A stretch of 64,000 nt of DNA from Planctomycetota bacterium (lineage in GTDB: Bacteria > Planctomycetota > SZUA-567 > H5-PLA8), in assembly GCA_027493525.1 (NCBI GenBank), contig JAOSKN010000002.1:2513326-2577325 (forward strand). The letters run 5' to 3'. The notes below the pieces were generated by a model. That model had not been told where the DNA came from and made no database searches. It saw nothing but the letters and a program-made list of their open reading frames with translations. The position numbers were made by a program, and so were the translations under genes. This document shows, piece by piece, positions 1-7,755 of the stretch. Each line of letters begins with the position of its first letter. Within the stretch, counting starts at the first letter, position 1.

Positions 1-559
1 CCTTGTCGAGGTCCTCCATCAGCTCCGTGCTGGCGCCGGTCATGCGCGCCTCGGTGTAACGCATCGCCGCGGGCGGGTCGGGGTTCAGCGAGCCGAAGTT
101 GCCTTGGCCGTCCACCAGCAGGTAGCGCGTGTTCCACCACTGCGCCAGCCGCACCAGGGTGGGGTAGATGACCTGCTCGCCGTGCGGGTGGTAGTTGCCC
201 GACGTGTCCCCGGCGATCTTGGCGCACTTGAGGTGCTTGTGGCGCGGGCCGAGGTTCAGGTCGTTCATCGCGACCAGGATGCGCCGCTGGCTGGGCTTCA
301 GCCCGTCGCGGGCGTCCGGCAGCGCGCGCGCCACGATCACCGACATGGCATACGTGAGGTAGGACTTCTTGAGGTCGTCCTCGATCAGCAGGTCCTGGAC
401 CTTCCCGCCGTGGTAATCCGGGCTGGAGCCGCGGCCGGGCTTGCCGCCCGCGCCATCCTCCCCCTCAGCGCCCTCATCCTCGTCGTCCGGGGGCGGAGGC
501 GGCGCGTCGTCGGGCTGCTCGGGTTCGTCGTTCGGCGGGTCGTCGTCGGGCGGAGGCAT
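1..559 (-). CDS. gyrA: DNA gyrase subunit A, N-terminal part (runs off window)
   Basis: The first 186 residues of a type IIA topoisomerase A subunit, the DNA-breaking half of gyrase, which introduces negative supercoils. After the variable start come the family motifs LTYAMSVIVARALPDARDG and KPSQRRIL, the HPHG segment, VDGQGNFGS and AAMRYTEARM; Tyr168 is the expected DNA-linking tyrosine. The start is the ATG at 559. It gives an unusual extension of about 55 residues made almost only of Pro, Asp, Glu, Gly and Ala before the conserved domain; E. coli GyrA has a very short leader here. In the quinolone-resistance region the residues at the E. coli Ser83 and Asp87 positions are Gln and Pro. The C-terminus lies outside the window, so ParC/GyrA assignment rests on similarity of the breakage domain only. 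Confidence 0.93.
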   Translation of the reverse strand, partial: MPPPDDDPPNDEPEQPDDAPPPPPDDEDEGAEGEDGAGGKPGRGSSPDYHGGKVQDLLIEDDLKKSYLTYAMSVIVARALPDARDGLKPSQRRILVAMNDLNLGPRHKHLKCAKIAGDTSGNYHPHGEQVIYPTLVRLAQWWNTRYLLVDGQGNFGSLNPDPPAAMRYTEARMTGASTELMEDLDK

Positions 560-780
560 CGTGAAGGGGCTTCCTTAAGGGCCGGATAACGGACAATTGA
601 AAGATTGGAATTCTACCGGAATGCGGACCTTTCGGCTACCGGAGGAAAACCACGCGAAGCCCCGATTTTCAGAGGAGCCGCCGCATCCTTCCGCCCGCGC
701 CGATTCGAACCTCGACGGGGTCTATTTTGCGTTCGGAGCGCCGTTCTTATTGCAGGTTCGCGCTAAGTACCGCGCCGCGC

Positions 781-1686
781 TCACGGGGCCTCGGTCGCGG
801 CTTCCGCCTCCGGCGTTTTGGTCGCCTCCTCGGGCGTCTTGCCTTCCGGCGGCTGAGGCCCTTCCGGCGCGCCTGGGGCGGGGCTGGGGGCGGGGCGGCG
901 CAGCTCGTCCCAGACCTCCGTCTTCCGTGGAATCTGGAACTGCTCGCGCTTCCGATCCTCGATGGAGGGCCGGTCCACTGGCCGGTTCCAGAAGGCCTGG
1001 TAGAGCGCGTATCCGCCGCCGCCCAGGAGCGCCAGCAGCAGCAGCAGAAAGATCAGCGGCGCCTTGCTCGGCGGCGGATCCGGTCGGGTGTCCCACTCGA
1101 TGCCTTCCGGGGGCTTGACCAGGACCACTTTCGGGCCGCGGGTGGCCGCCAGCGCCTCAGGCGACTGGGCGGCGTCGATCCGGATCCGCTTCGGCTCCCC
1201 CTTGGCGGGCGTGGCGCGCGCGGGCGCCTTCGCGCGGGGGTGGGCGGGGTTCCTCGTTCGTCCGCGGACTCCGGCTTTACGGAGGCCGCGGGAGGCTCCT
1301 TCGAGTCACGGGCCTCGGGGCTTGCCGGCGCCGCCTTCGGCGCGGGTTTCCGGCCCGGACTTGGGGGGCGGCTGGGGCTTGGCCGGCGCGGGCGGAGGCG
1401 CGGATTTCGGCGCCGCGACGGGTTCGTGCGCCTCCGGCGGCGTGACGGATTCGGCGGGATCCTCGGCGCCGGCCGGCGCCGCCTCCTCCGGCGCGGCGCT
1501 CGCCTCGGCCTGCGCGGCTTGCTCGCGATACTTGGGGTTGAGCGCCTCCGGGGGCGGAGGGCCGGCTTCGTCCTGCTCGGGGATCAGGACCCTGGTGTTG
1601 CAGGTCGGACAGCGCCCGAACTTGCCCGGCTGGTCCGGCGCGCGGATCTTGCGGGCGCATTCCTTGCAATACACGATGACGGGCAT
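781..1686 (-). CDS. Zinc-ribbon, Pro/Ala-rich linker, single-TM protein (apparent double frameshift)
   Basis: The N-terminus (MPVIVYCKECARKIRAPD, then CPTC) holds two CxxC knuckles spaced like a zinc ribbon. A long Pro/Ala/Glu-rich linker follows, then a hydrophobic segment (IFLLLLLALLGGGGYALY) and a charged, Pro-rich tail. Read straight, the frame stops at 1306, but the same frame re-opens after it and carries the membrane segment. Between about 1200 and 1310 an alternative frame keeps the same composition (SPEARDSKEPPAASVKPES). The simplest reading is one protein of about 300 residues with two compensating indels, not two genes. Family and function are unknown; zinc-ribbon plus TM proteins of this kind are common in Planctomycetota. 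It lies downstream of the HAD gene on the opposite strand, with gyrA beyond it on the same strand. Confidence 0.6.
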
Positions 1687-1865
1687 GCGTCCCGCGCGGC
1701 TCCAGGGCTCGGGTGGCGCCCGCGATCATACGCCAACCCCGCCTAAAGCTCACCTGAAGGAACACCCTGAAAAGCGAACCGTCCACCGTGAACCGGCTCC
1801 ACGCCGGTTTGGGCTCCATCGCGCCGTTCACTGGCCCCTGCCGTATTCCTCGCTACGCTGTCGGC

Positions 1866-2516
1866 ATGAACGCTCCGCGTCGCGAGATCGAGGCCGTCAT
1901 CTTCGACCTGGGCCGCGTGCTTATCGATTTCGAGTGGCGGCGCGCCGAGGCGCTCTGGGCGCGCATGGCCGCGACGGATTTCGGGACCCTGCGGGCGCGC
2001 ATCCTGGGCGGGACCGATTTTCACGGCTACGAACGCGGCGAACTGGACACGCAGGCCTATTTCGCCCAGGTCCGCGCGGTCTGCGACGAGCCGCTGGACT
2101 TCACCGAGTTCAAGGCCGCCTGGAACGCCATCTTCATCGACGAGATCGAGCCCACGGTGAGCCTCGCGCGGCGGCTGCACGCCTCGGGGCGCGTCAAGGT
2201 CGGCATCCTTTCCAACACCAACGCGCTGCATGCCGAATTCCTCCGCGCCCGCATGCCGCTCCTGGGCGAACTGGCGCACGTCTTCCTCAGCCAGGAGATC
2301 GGCGCGCGCAAGCCCGAGGCGGCCGCCTACCGGCATGTCCTGCGCGGCATGGGCGTCGCGGCCGAGCGCTCCGTCTTCGTGGACGATATGGAAGAGAACG
2401 TCGCCGCCGCGAGCCGCCTCGGCATGCACGGCGTCCTGGCGAGTTCGCCGCAGGCGGTGCGGGAGGCGCTCGAAAGGCTGGGGTTGCAGCTAGCAGGGAA
2501 CGATTCAAAAACGTAA
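1866..2516 (+). CDS. HAD-superfamily hydrolase, YihX-like
   Basis: Haloacid-dehalogenase-type phosphatase of 216 residues. Motif I is VIFDLGRVLIDF with nucleophile Asp14 and Gly two residues on, the DxG form seen in YihX-like sugar phosphatases and haloacid-dehalogenase-like proteins. Motif II Ser is in ILSNTN, the motif III Lys is in ARKPEAAAY, and the motif IV acidic pair is VFVDDMEEN. The small helical cap between motifs I and II has the usual length. I chose ATG 1866 because the family begins a few residues before motif I; an in-frame ATG at 1788 would add 26 unrelated residues. The substrate is not predictable beyond a small phosphorylated metabolite. The last codons and the stop lie inside a 7-bp-periodic repeat block, so the GNDSKT tail may be repeat-derived. 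Confidence 0.85.
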   Translation: MNAPRREIEAVIFDLGRVLIDFEWRRAEALWARMAATDFGTLRARILGGTDFHGYERGELDTQAYFAQVRAVCDEPLDFTEFKAAWNAIFIDEIEPTVSLARRLHASGRVKVGILSNTNALHAEFLRARMPLLGELAHVFLSQEIGARKPEAAAYRHVLRGMGVAAERSVFVDDMEENVAAASRLGMHGVLASSPQAVREALERLGLQLAGNDSKT

Positions 2517-2581
2517 AGCGAAATCAATGCCTGTAGATGGATTCTTACGGTTTACGTTTTACGTTTTTTCCTTACCGTTTT
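2507..2581. repeat. Inverted pair of 7-bp-periodic blocks
   Basis: Left block (2507-2525) contains AAAAACG TAAAGCG AAATC. Right block (2544-2580) reads TTACGGT TTACGTT TTACGTT TTTTCCT TACCGTT, a 7-bp period. The two blocks are inverted copies around about 18 bp. The stop codon of the upstream HAD gene lies inside the left block, and the SDR start follows directly after the right block. Confidence 0.7.
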
Positions 2582-2584
2582 CTC

Positions 2585-3325
2585 ATGCCCGCCAGCCGCC
2601 TCTCGCCTTCCGTCGCGTTGATCACCGGAGCCGGGCAGCGCCTGGGCGCGGCGCTTGCCGGAGACCTCGCGGCGCGCGGGTTCGACCTCGTCCTCCATGC
2701 GTTCCGCTCGACGCGCGAAGCCAGGGCCCTGGCGAAGCGGTTCGAGGCCCAGGGCCGGCGCGTCCGGGTCCTGCGCGCGGACCTGCGCAAACCCGCGGAA
2801 GTTCGCAAGCTCGCGCGCGAGGCCTGGCGCGCCTTCGGCGCGCTGGACCTGCTCGTCAACAACGCCGCGGCCTTCGAATCGACCTCGCTGGAGGGCCTGA
2901 ACGAGACGGCCCTCGACGCGCAGCTCGCCCTGAACCTCAAGGCGCCGTATCTGCTCAGCGCCGAACTGGGCCGGCGCATGAAGCGCCGCGGACGCGGGCA
3001 GATCGTGAACCTGGCCTGTCTCTCGGCCTTCCGCGCCTGGAAGGATTACGTCCCGTATTCGATCTCGAAGGCCGGCCTCGTCGCGCTCACCCAGGGCTTG
3101 GCGCTGCTCCTCGCCCCCGAAGTCCGCGTCAACGCCGTCGCGCCCGGCGTGGTCCTGCCGCCGGAACGCTACGACGCCTCGACGCTCCGCGCGTTGAAGC
3201 GCCGCATCCCGCTCAAGCGCCTTGGCCGGCCCGCCGACGTGGTTCGCGCCGTCGCGTATCTGGTGGAAGCCGACTTCGTCACCGGGGAAGTGCTGCGCGT
3301 GGATGGTGGTCGGGCGCTCAGATAA
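2585..3325 (+). CDS. Short-chain dehydrogenase/reductase (FolM/pteridine-reductase-like)
   Basis: NAD(P)-dependent SDR of 246 residues. The Rossmann motif TGAGQRLG is near the N-terminus, followed by LVNNAA and the catalytic YSISK (Tyr-x3-Lys), then the VNAVAPG segment and a C-terminal VDGG. The residue 13 positions before the catalytic Tyr, normally Ser, is Cys (NLACLSAF). Pteridine-reductase-like SDRs are known to vary at this position (Asp in E. coli FolM), and the LAPEVRVNAVAPG stretch also resembles that group, so dihydropteridine or another small carbonyl substrate is possible but unproven. The start ATG 2585 is chosen because it directly precedes the Rossmann fold; the upstream in-frame ATG at 2537 lies within repeat DNA. 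Confidence 0.83.
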   Translation: MPASRLSPSVALITGAGQRLGAALAGDLAARGFDLVLHAFRSTREARALAKRFEAQGRRVRVLRADLRKPAEVRKLAREAWRAFGALDLLVNNAAAFESTSLEGLNETALDAQLALNLKAPYLLSAELGRRMKRRGRGQIVNLACLSAFRAWKDYVPYSISKAGLVALTQGLALLLAPEVRVNAVAPGVVLPPERYDASTLRALKRRIPLKRLGRPADVVRAVAYLVEADFVTGEVLRVDGGRALR

Positions 3326-3435
3326 AACGAAAAGCGTTAAACGTGAAACGTAAGACGTAAAACGGCACAATGGCGTAAGCTTGCTGCTGAAGGGCCGCGT
3401 CTGAGCCGTTTTCACGTTTCACGTTTTACGTTTTT
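3324..3435. repeat. Inverted heptamer element between convergent genes
   Basis: Left arm (3324-3366) is a run of 7-mers of the form NNAAACG (AAAAGCG, TTAAACG, TGAAACG, TAAGACG, TAAAACG) starting at the SDR stop codon. Right arm (3405-3435) is the opposite strand of the same pattern (CGTTTTC, ACGTTTC, ACGTTTT). The two can pair around a spacer of about 38 bp. It sits between two genes that point at each other, so it could act in termination, but it lacks the form of an ordinary intrinsic terminator. Confidence 0.7.
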
Positions 3436-3475
3436 GAACCGTCACCGCCAGATCCTAAGTTTACTCAGTCCTCTC

Positions 3476-4835
3476 CTACGGCACAGGCAGGCCTTTCAAT
3501 TCAACCTCGTAGCTCCGCTCGGCCTTCTCGCTGTGCCATTGGATCAGGACCGCGGCGGGTTTCTTGGGATAGGTCAGGGTGTATTCCATTTTCTCCCCGT
3601 CGCCGCTGCCGGTCATGCCATGGTTCTGGAGCACGCCGCCGGCTTCGTCGAGAACGAAGACGCCGGCCTGGTTCTCCGGCGGCTTGGGATTCGCGCCCCC
3701 CATGCCCGCGAAAACCCCGCCGTGGAAATTCATCAGGTCGTTGGCCGAATTCGCCGGGAGCACGAACTTCAGCGTGTATTGGTCGCCGGACGCTTCCGGC
3801 GCGTGAATCAGGATCGCGCCGTCGGGGAGGTCGATTTTTTTCGGGAACCTTGAGGTCCGCCAGACTCTCGATGCGCTTGGACTTCATCTTCAAGGGCACC
3901 TGGACCTTAAGCATGCATTTCCAGTTCACCGGCCCGCTCAACTCGTCGGAGATCTGGAACTGATCGTTGAATTGGAAGACGCCGTTTCGCCCGCCGTCTC
4001 CGTGGCCTCCGAAGCCGCGATTGTTGTCCCCATAGGCGCTGGCGAAGTCCTTGCCCTTGGCGTCGGTAAAGCTGCACTTTCCTGGCGCCACAGCCGAAGC
4101 GGCGCAGCCCGGCTCCGCGAGGACCACCCCCTGGAAGCTGAAATTCCGCTGGTTGGCTTGCCCCGGAAAGATGCTCTTGGTCCGGTACTCCTGGTAGTTC
4201 ACGCTCATGGGCAGGATCAGGAAGGGGCCCGCCGCCGCCGCCGTCAGCCAGTCGTCCTCGCCCTTATCGACCAGCTCCAGCGGCAGTTCGCCTTTCTTGT
4301 TGTTGTCGCCGCCCCACAGGGAATTCTGGTTCACCCGGTAGGTGACGCCCGCGGCCTTGCGAAGCGCCTCCAAGGCCTCGAAGAACCGCGCCCCTTTGAG
4401 CGTCACGCTCAGCTTCTTGGCCGCGGCGGCCTCGTTGCACTTCACGTCCCAGCCGAAGGCCGCCTTCAGCTTCGCCATGGCCTCGCCGAGGGTGCCCTCG
4501 GCCAGTTCCAGGTCGATGGTCTTGGGCGCGTCGAAGCCGGCGAGCATCTCGCGCTGCCCGATGTTCTTGAGCAGATTGCGCAGCCGCGAGGCCAAGTCGG
4601 GGTTGTTCTCGGCGCCGGCGAGGGCCTTCTCCAGGTCCGCCCGGACCGGTTCGCCGGCCTCGGCCAGCGTCCTGTACGCCTTGTCGCGTTCGTCCGGGTC
4701 GTCGGATTTGAGCGCCTCCACCAGCTTGGGCACGTCGGGCGCCGCGGCTTCGCCCCCCCAAGCCAGTGCGGACCCGCCCAGGCACACGGCGAGCGCCAAG
4801 ACGGCCGCGCGGACCTGCATTACGTAGAAGTTCAT
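3476..4835 (-). CDS. Exported HEAT/STN-like protein, copy 1 (frameshift at A7)
   Basis: Begins with a signal peptide (AAVLALAVCLGGSALAWG). Then comes a helical HEAT-like stretch (DVPKLVEALKSDDPDERDKA), followed by a segment resembling the small STN/secretin-N-type fold (TIDLELAEGTLGEAMAKLKA ... FFEALEALRKAAGVTYRV). The C-terminal half is beta-rich and ends YEVELKGLPVP. The main frame is lost at an A7 run on the coding strand (complement of 3842-3848). With A6 it would read VPEKIDLPDGAIL and continue in the frame that ends at 3476, matching the intact paralogue at 6027-7397 to its last residues. An assembly indel is likely; transcriptional slippage on A7 is the alternative. Function unknown; probably periplasmic. 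It is divergent from the phosphoesterase at 5096, and this two-gene arrangement is repeated just downstream. Confidence 0.75.
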
Positions 4836-5095
4836 GACCGATCTCCGAAAGGAAGTTCATTTCAGTATAACGCTTGATTAACGGCTTGTGTGATCGTCTT
4901 TCCAGCCGCGCGGAGATTGTTTTCGTCAGGTTGTTGCCCCGCGGGTCCTTCAAAGGAGCACCATGCGCAAGCGCCCGGCGCGAGCCGGCTTGCGGTGGGT
5001 GGTGCTGGCTGGAAAGCCCGGCCCACGGTGTCGGGGAAGGGACCCGAGCCGCCAAGCGCGTTGACAGGTTTAGCCGGGAACGTGAAACTCAGCGC

Positions 5096-5872
5096 ATGCC
5101 GCGTCAGGCCATTATATCGGATATCCACGGGAACCTCGTGGCCCTGGATACCGCGCTCAAGGACTGCGCGGACCAGAAGGTCGATTCCATCGTCTGCATC
5201 GGGGACCTTGTCGGCTACGGCCCGGATCCGCTCGAATGCGTGGATCGCGTGCGCGAACGCTGCGCGTGGACGCTCTGCGGCAACCACGACGTCGCGCTCT
5301 TCATGACTCATCCCGTGGGCATGAACAAGATCGCGCGCAACGCCATTATCTGGCAGCGTTCGCTCCTGGAGCCCAAGTGGTACAGTCTGCCGGAGGCGCG
5401 CCGGCGCTGGGCCTGGCTGAAGTCCCTGGGTCCGCAGCGCCAGGAAGAGAACGTCCTCTACGTCCACGCCTCGCCCCGCGACCCGCTCATTGAGTACGTC
5501 GAAGAGGGCGACGTCGCCGACATGGGCTTCGGGCCGTCGCAGAAGATCGTCGAGATTTTCGAGAAGATCCCCTGGCTGAGCTTTTGCGGCCACAGCCACA
5601 AACCCGGCGTGATTACGCAGGATTACTATTGGATCAAGCCGCACGAACTGGAGGAGTACCGCTACAAGCTGCCCGGCCACGAGAAGACGCTCGTCAACAT
5701 CGGCTCCGTCGGCCAGCCCCGCGACCGCAATCCCGAGCTTTGCTACGCGATCTACGACAGCGCCGCCAAGACCGTCCAGTTCCGCCGCGTCCCCTACGAC
5801 ATCAAGGCCGCCCAGGCGCGCTTCAAGAACAAACCCGCCCTGCATGAAAAAATGCTGGCAGCGTTTGGCTGA
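5096..5872 (+). CDS. Calcineurin-like metallophosphoesterase, copy 1
   Basis: A 258-residue member of the binuclear-metal phosphoesterase fold. All family blocks are present: SDIHGN (DxH), GDLVGYGPDP (GD), CGNHD (GNHD) and GHSHKPG (GHxH). The insert YVHASPRDPL and the tail IGSVGQPRDRNP are typical of the small-substrate (YfcE/Ap4A-hydrolase-like) branch. It is a cytosolic hydrolase of an unidentified phosphoester. The start ATG 5096 is two codons before the first conserved strand; the frame is open upstream for 74 codons, but that region has no family similarity. It is paralogous to 7756-8607 over its whole length and, like it, lies downstream of a divergent HEAT/STN gene. The 260 bp upstream contain a TTGACA at 5061-5066 but no convincing -10 partner. 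Confidence 0.88.
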   Translation: MPRQAIISDIHGNLVALDTALKDCADQKVDSIVCIGDLVGYGPDPLECVDRVRERCAWTLCGNHDVALFMTHPVGMNKIARNAIIWQRSLLEPKWYSLPEARRRWAWLKSLGPQRQEENVLYVHASPRDPLIEYVEEGDVADMGFGPSQKIVEIFEKIPWLSFCGHSHKPGVITQDYYWIKPHELEEYRYKLPGHEKTLVNIGSVGQPRDRNPELCYAIYDSAAKTVQFRRVPYDIKAAQARFKNKPALHEKMLAAFG

Positions 5873-5888
5873 TGGAGTGTAGGGAGAA

Positions 5889-6027
5889 GTAAACAGTAAA
5901 CAGTAAACAGTAAACAGTTCTCAAACAGATGTATCCAGATCACAGATCACAGATCACAGATCACAGATCACAGATCACAGATCACAGATCACAGATCACA
6001 GATCACAGATCACAGATCACAGATCAC
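5889..6027. repeat. Two perfect heptamer arrays: GTAAACA x4 and AGATCAC x13
   Basis: GTAAACA is repeated four times at 5889-5916. After 20 bp of other sequence, AGATCAC is repeated thirteen times without a mismatch at 5937-6027, running into the stop codon of the leftward gene. Both units are 7 bp although their sequences are unrelated. The site lies between convergent genes. A perfect 91-bp microsatellite should be unstable in copy number. Confidence 0.95.
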
Positions 6028-7397
6028 TACTCGCCCTTCGGGATGCCTTCGATCGAAACGTCGTAGGCGCGCTCGGCCTTGGACTCCACCCACTGCACGA
6101 CCAGCTTCTTCGGTTCCTCGTTGAAGTTCATGGTGACCGTCCAGGTGTTGCCGTTACCGCTGGCGCTGTGCCCGCCGCCGACGATCTTGCCCTCGGCATT
6201 GAGCCAGAACAGGCCTTCGGCTTCCTTGGGGATCGCCGATCCCGCGTCGGCGCCGCCGCCGCCGGCCACCATCGCCATCTTCATCCGGCGGAACGCGAAG
6301 CTCCGCCCGCCGCTGTTGAAGAGGTCCCCGGCTTTGCCCGTGGCCGTGAACTTGATGCTCCAGCGCTGGCCATCTTGTTTCGGCTCCTCCAGCGTCAGCG
6401 AGCCGCCGGCGATCTCGATCGTCTGCGCGGTAAGGCTCTCGATGGTCCGAGTCTCCGCCTTCAAGGGCACCTGGGCCTTGGCTTTGCCCTTCAGCACAAA
6501 CGGGCCGGCCGCTTCCCCGGAGGGCATTTGAATGGAGAGCGGATACAGACCGTTCGCGGCCTGGTGGCCGTGCGTGTAGAAGGGATTCTGGTTGTTGCCG
6601 GGCTTCACCAGGGATTCGCCCTTGGCATCGAGCAGCTCCAGGTCCGCCAGTTCCGCGCCCTGCACCGCCAGCCCCGGTTCGGCGACCAGGAAGCCCTGGA
6701 GGGTGCTGCGCGTGTTCAGGTTCTCCACGCCCTGGACCAGGTCGAAGCTCCCGTTGGAACTCAACGCGATCGAGGTCAGGAAGGCCAGGAACGGGCCGCA
6801 CGGGCTGGCCAAGGCGTGGCCCTTCTCGCCCTTCTCGACCAGCGAGACGGCCAGGATCTTGTCCGTGTCCTTTTGCTGCCCCGTCTGCGCCTGGTAGCCC
6901 AGCCCCGCCGCCTTGCGGATCGCCTCCAGCGCCTCGAAGAAGGTCGCGTCTTCCACCTTCACGCTCACCGGCTTCTCGGCGGCCGCTCCAAACGCCTCCA
7001 CCTTCCAGCCGAAATGGTCTTCCAGCTTCTTCAAGGCTTCCTGGACGTTCCCGGCCTGGAGTTCGAAGCCGATCTTCCGCGGTTCGTCGTAGCGCTTGAG
7101 CAGCTTGAACTCGCCCAGGTTCCGCAGGATGCGCTTGAGTTGCGATTGGTAGTCGAGGTCGCCGGCGCCGGCATCCACCGCTTTCTGGAGCGCGGGGCGG
7201 GCGGACTCGCCGAGTTCCACCAGCGCGCGCGCCGCCTTCTCGCGCTGTTCCGGATCCTCCGCCTGGAGGCGCTTGAGCAACGCATGGACGTCCGGAGCCT
7301 CTTCCGCTTGAGCGATCGGAAGGGGTGCAAGCAGGCAAAGCCCTATGAAGACCCGGCCCCAATGGAAGCTGCACGTGGTGCGGGCATGGCTCGTCAT
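6027..7397 (-). CDS. Exported HEAT/STN-like protein, copy 2 (intact)
   Basis: A 456-residue paralogue of 3476-4835 with the same order. There is a signal peptide (VFIGLCLLAPLPIAQA), then a helical HEAT-like region (LLKRLQAEDPEQREKAARAL), an STN/secretin-N-like block (FELQAGNVQEALKKLEDHFG and FFEALEAIRKAAGLGYQA), and a beta-rich C-terminal region ending RAYDVSIEGIPKGE. Both copies share the phrases FFEALEA-RKAAG and W-SKAER-Y near the end. The start at 7397 is preceded by GGAGG. On the coding strand upstream of the start there is a TATAAT with no good -35 element, so I do not call a full promoter. STN-like folds occur at cell-envelope interfaces, but the role here is unknown. Its stop codon is formed at the edge of the AGATCAC array. 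Confidence 0.78.
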   Translation of the reverse strand: MTSHARTTCSFHWGRVFIGLCLLAPLPIAQAEEAPDVHALLKRLQAEDPEQREKAARALVELGESARPALQKAVDAGAGDLDYQSQLKRILRNLGEFKLLKRYDEPRKIGFELQAGNVQEALKKLEDHFGWKVEAFGAAAEKPVSVKVEDATFFEALEAIRKAAGLGYQAQTGQQKDTDKILAVSLVEKGEKGHALASPCGPFLAFLTSIALSSNGSFDLVQGVENLNTRSTLQGFLVAEPGLAVQGAELADLELLDAKGESLVKPGNNQNPFYTHGHQAANGLYPLSIQMPSGEAAGPFVLKGKAKAQVPLKAETRTIESLTAQTIEIAGGSLTLEEPKQDGQRWSIKFTATGKAGDLFNSGGRSFAFRRMKMAMVAGGGGADAGSAIPKEAEGLFWLNAEGKIVGGGHSASGNGNTWTVTMNFNEEPKKLVVQWVESKAERAYDVSIEGIPKGE

Positions 7398-7580
7398 TAT
7401 TCTGCCTCCAGTCTTCGACTCATTTGACCGTTATTATAGAGTCAGGTCACGGCAAGATGTTGCAAAGGTCAGGACGCCAAATCGCCGCTTGCGTTCCATG
7501 GAAGGGCGTGAAAGAATAATCCTTCCATGTAACCCGGTGCGCCCAGACACGCTACCGGATGTGACGCAAGGAGCAAGACG

Positions 7581-7727
7581 TTGCCGAACAAACGACGCCG
7601 TCAGATGTTGATCAAGCTTAAGCGCAAGCGCCGCGCGAAGAAGAAAAAGGCCGAGGGCTTTCTGCGCGTAGTGGAACGCCAGAACGGACGGAAGAAAATC
7701 CGCTTCGTGAAGCCCACCGAAGCCTGA
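7581..7727 (+). CDS. Very small, highly basic protein (48 aa)
   Basis: An open frame from TTG 7581 to TGA 7725-7727, with AAGGAG eight bases upstream of the TTG. The product is dominated by Lys and Arg in its first half (PNKRRRQMLIKLKRKRRAKK) and ends RKKIRFVKPTEA. An internal ATG at 7605 would give 40 residues. The size and charge resemble small ribosome-associated proteins such as the bS22/bL37-type peptides, but I cannot assign a family. The gene sits between the divergent HEAT/STN and phosphoesterase genes, 28 bp before the latter, and is probably co-transcribed with it. It is too short for many gene callers, so absence from annotations would mean little. Confidence 0.6.
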   Translation: MPNKRRRQMLIKLKRKRRAKKKKAEGFLRVVERQNGRKKIRFVKPTEA

Positions 7728-7755
7728 TTCGAGGCGGCTGGTTAGACGGGTGGCC

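Noticed and set aside
680..760. tRNA-like T-loop on the minus strand (complement of GATTCGAACCTC)
   Set aside because: The flanking five bases do not pair as a T stem, and no acceptor, D or anticodon arms can be fitted around it.
4870..5095. Possible cobalamin-type riboswitch upstream of the first phosphoesterase
   Set aside because: Isolated GC-rich phrases recall the motif, but the ordered conserved boxes are absent and the gene is not related to cobalamin.
5937..6027. CRISPR array
   Set aside because: The repeats are contiguous 7-mers without spacers, and no cas gene is nearby.
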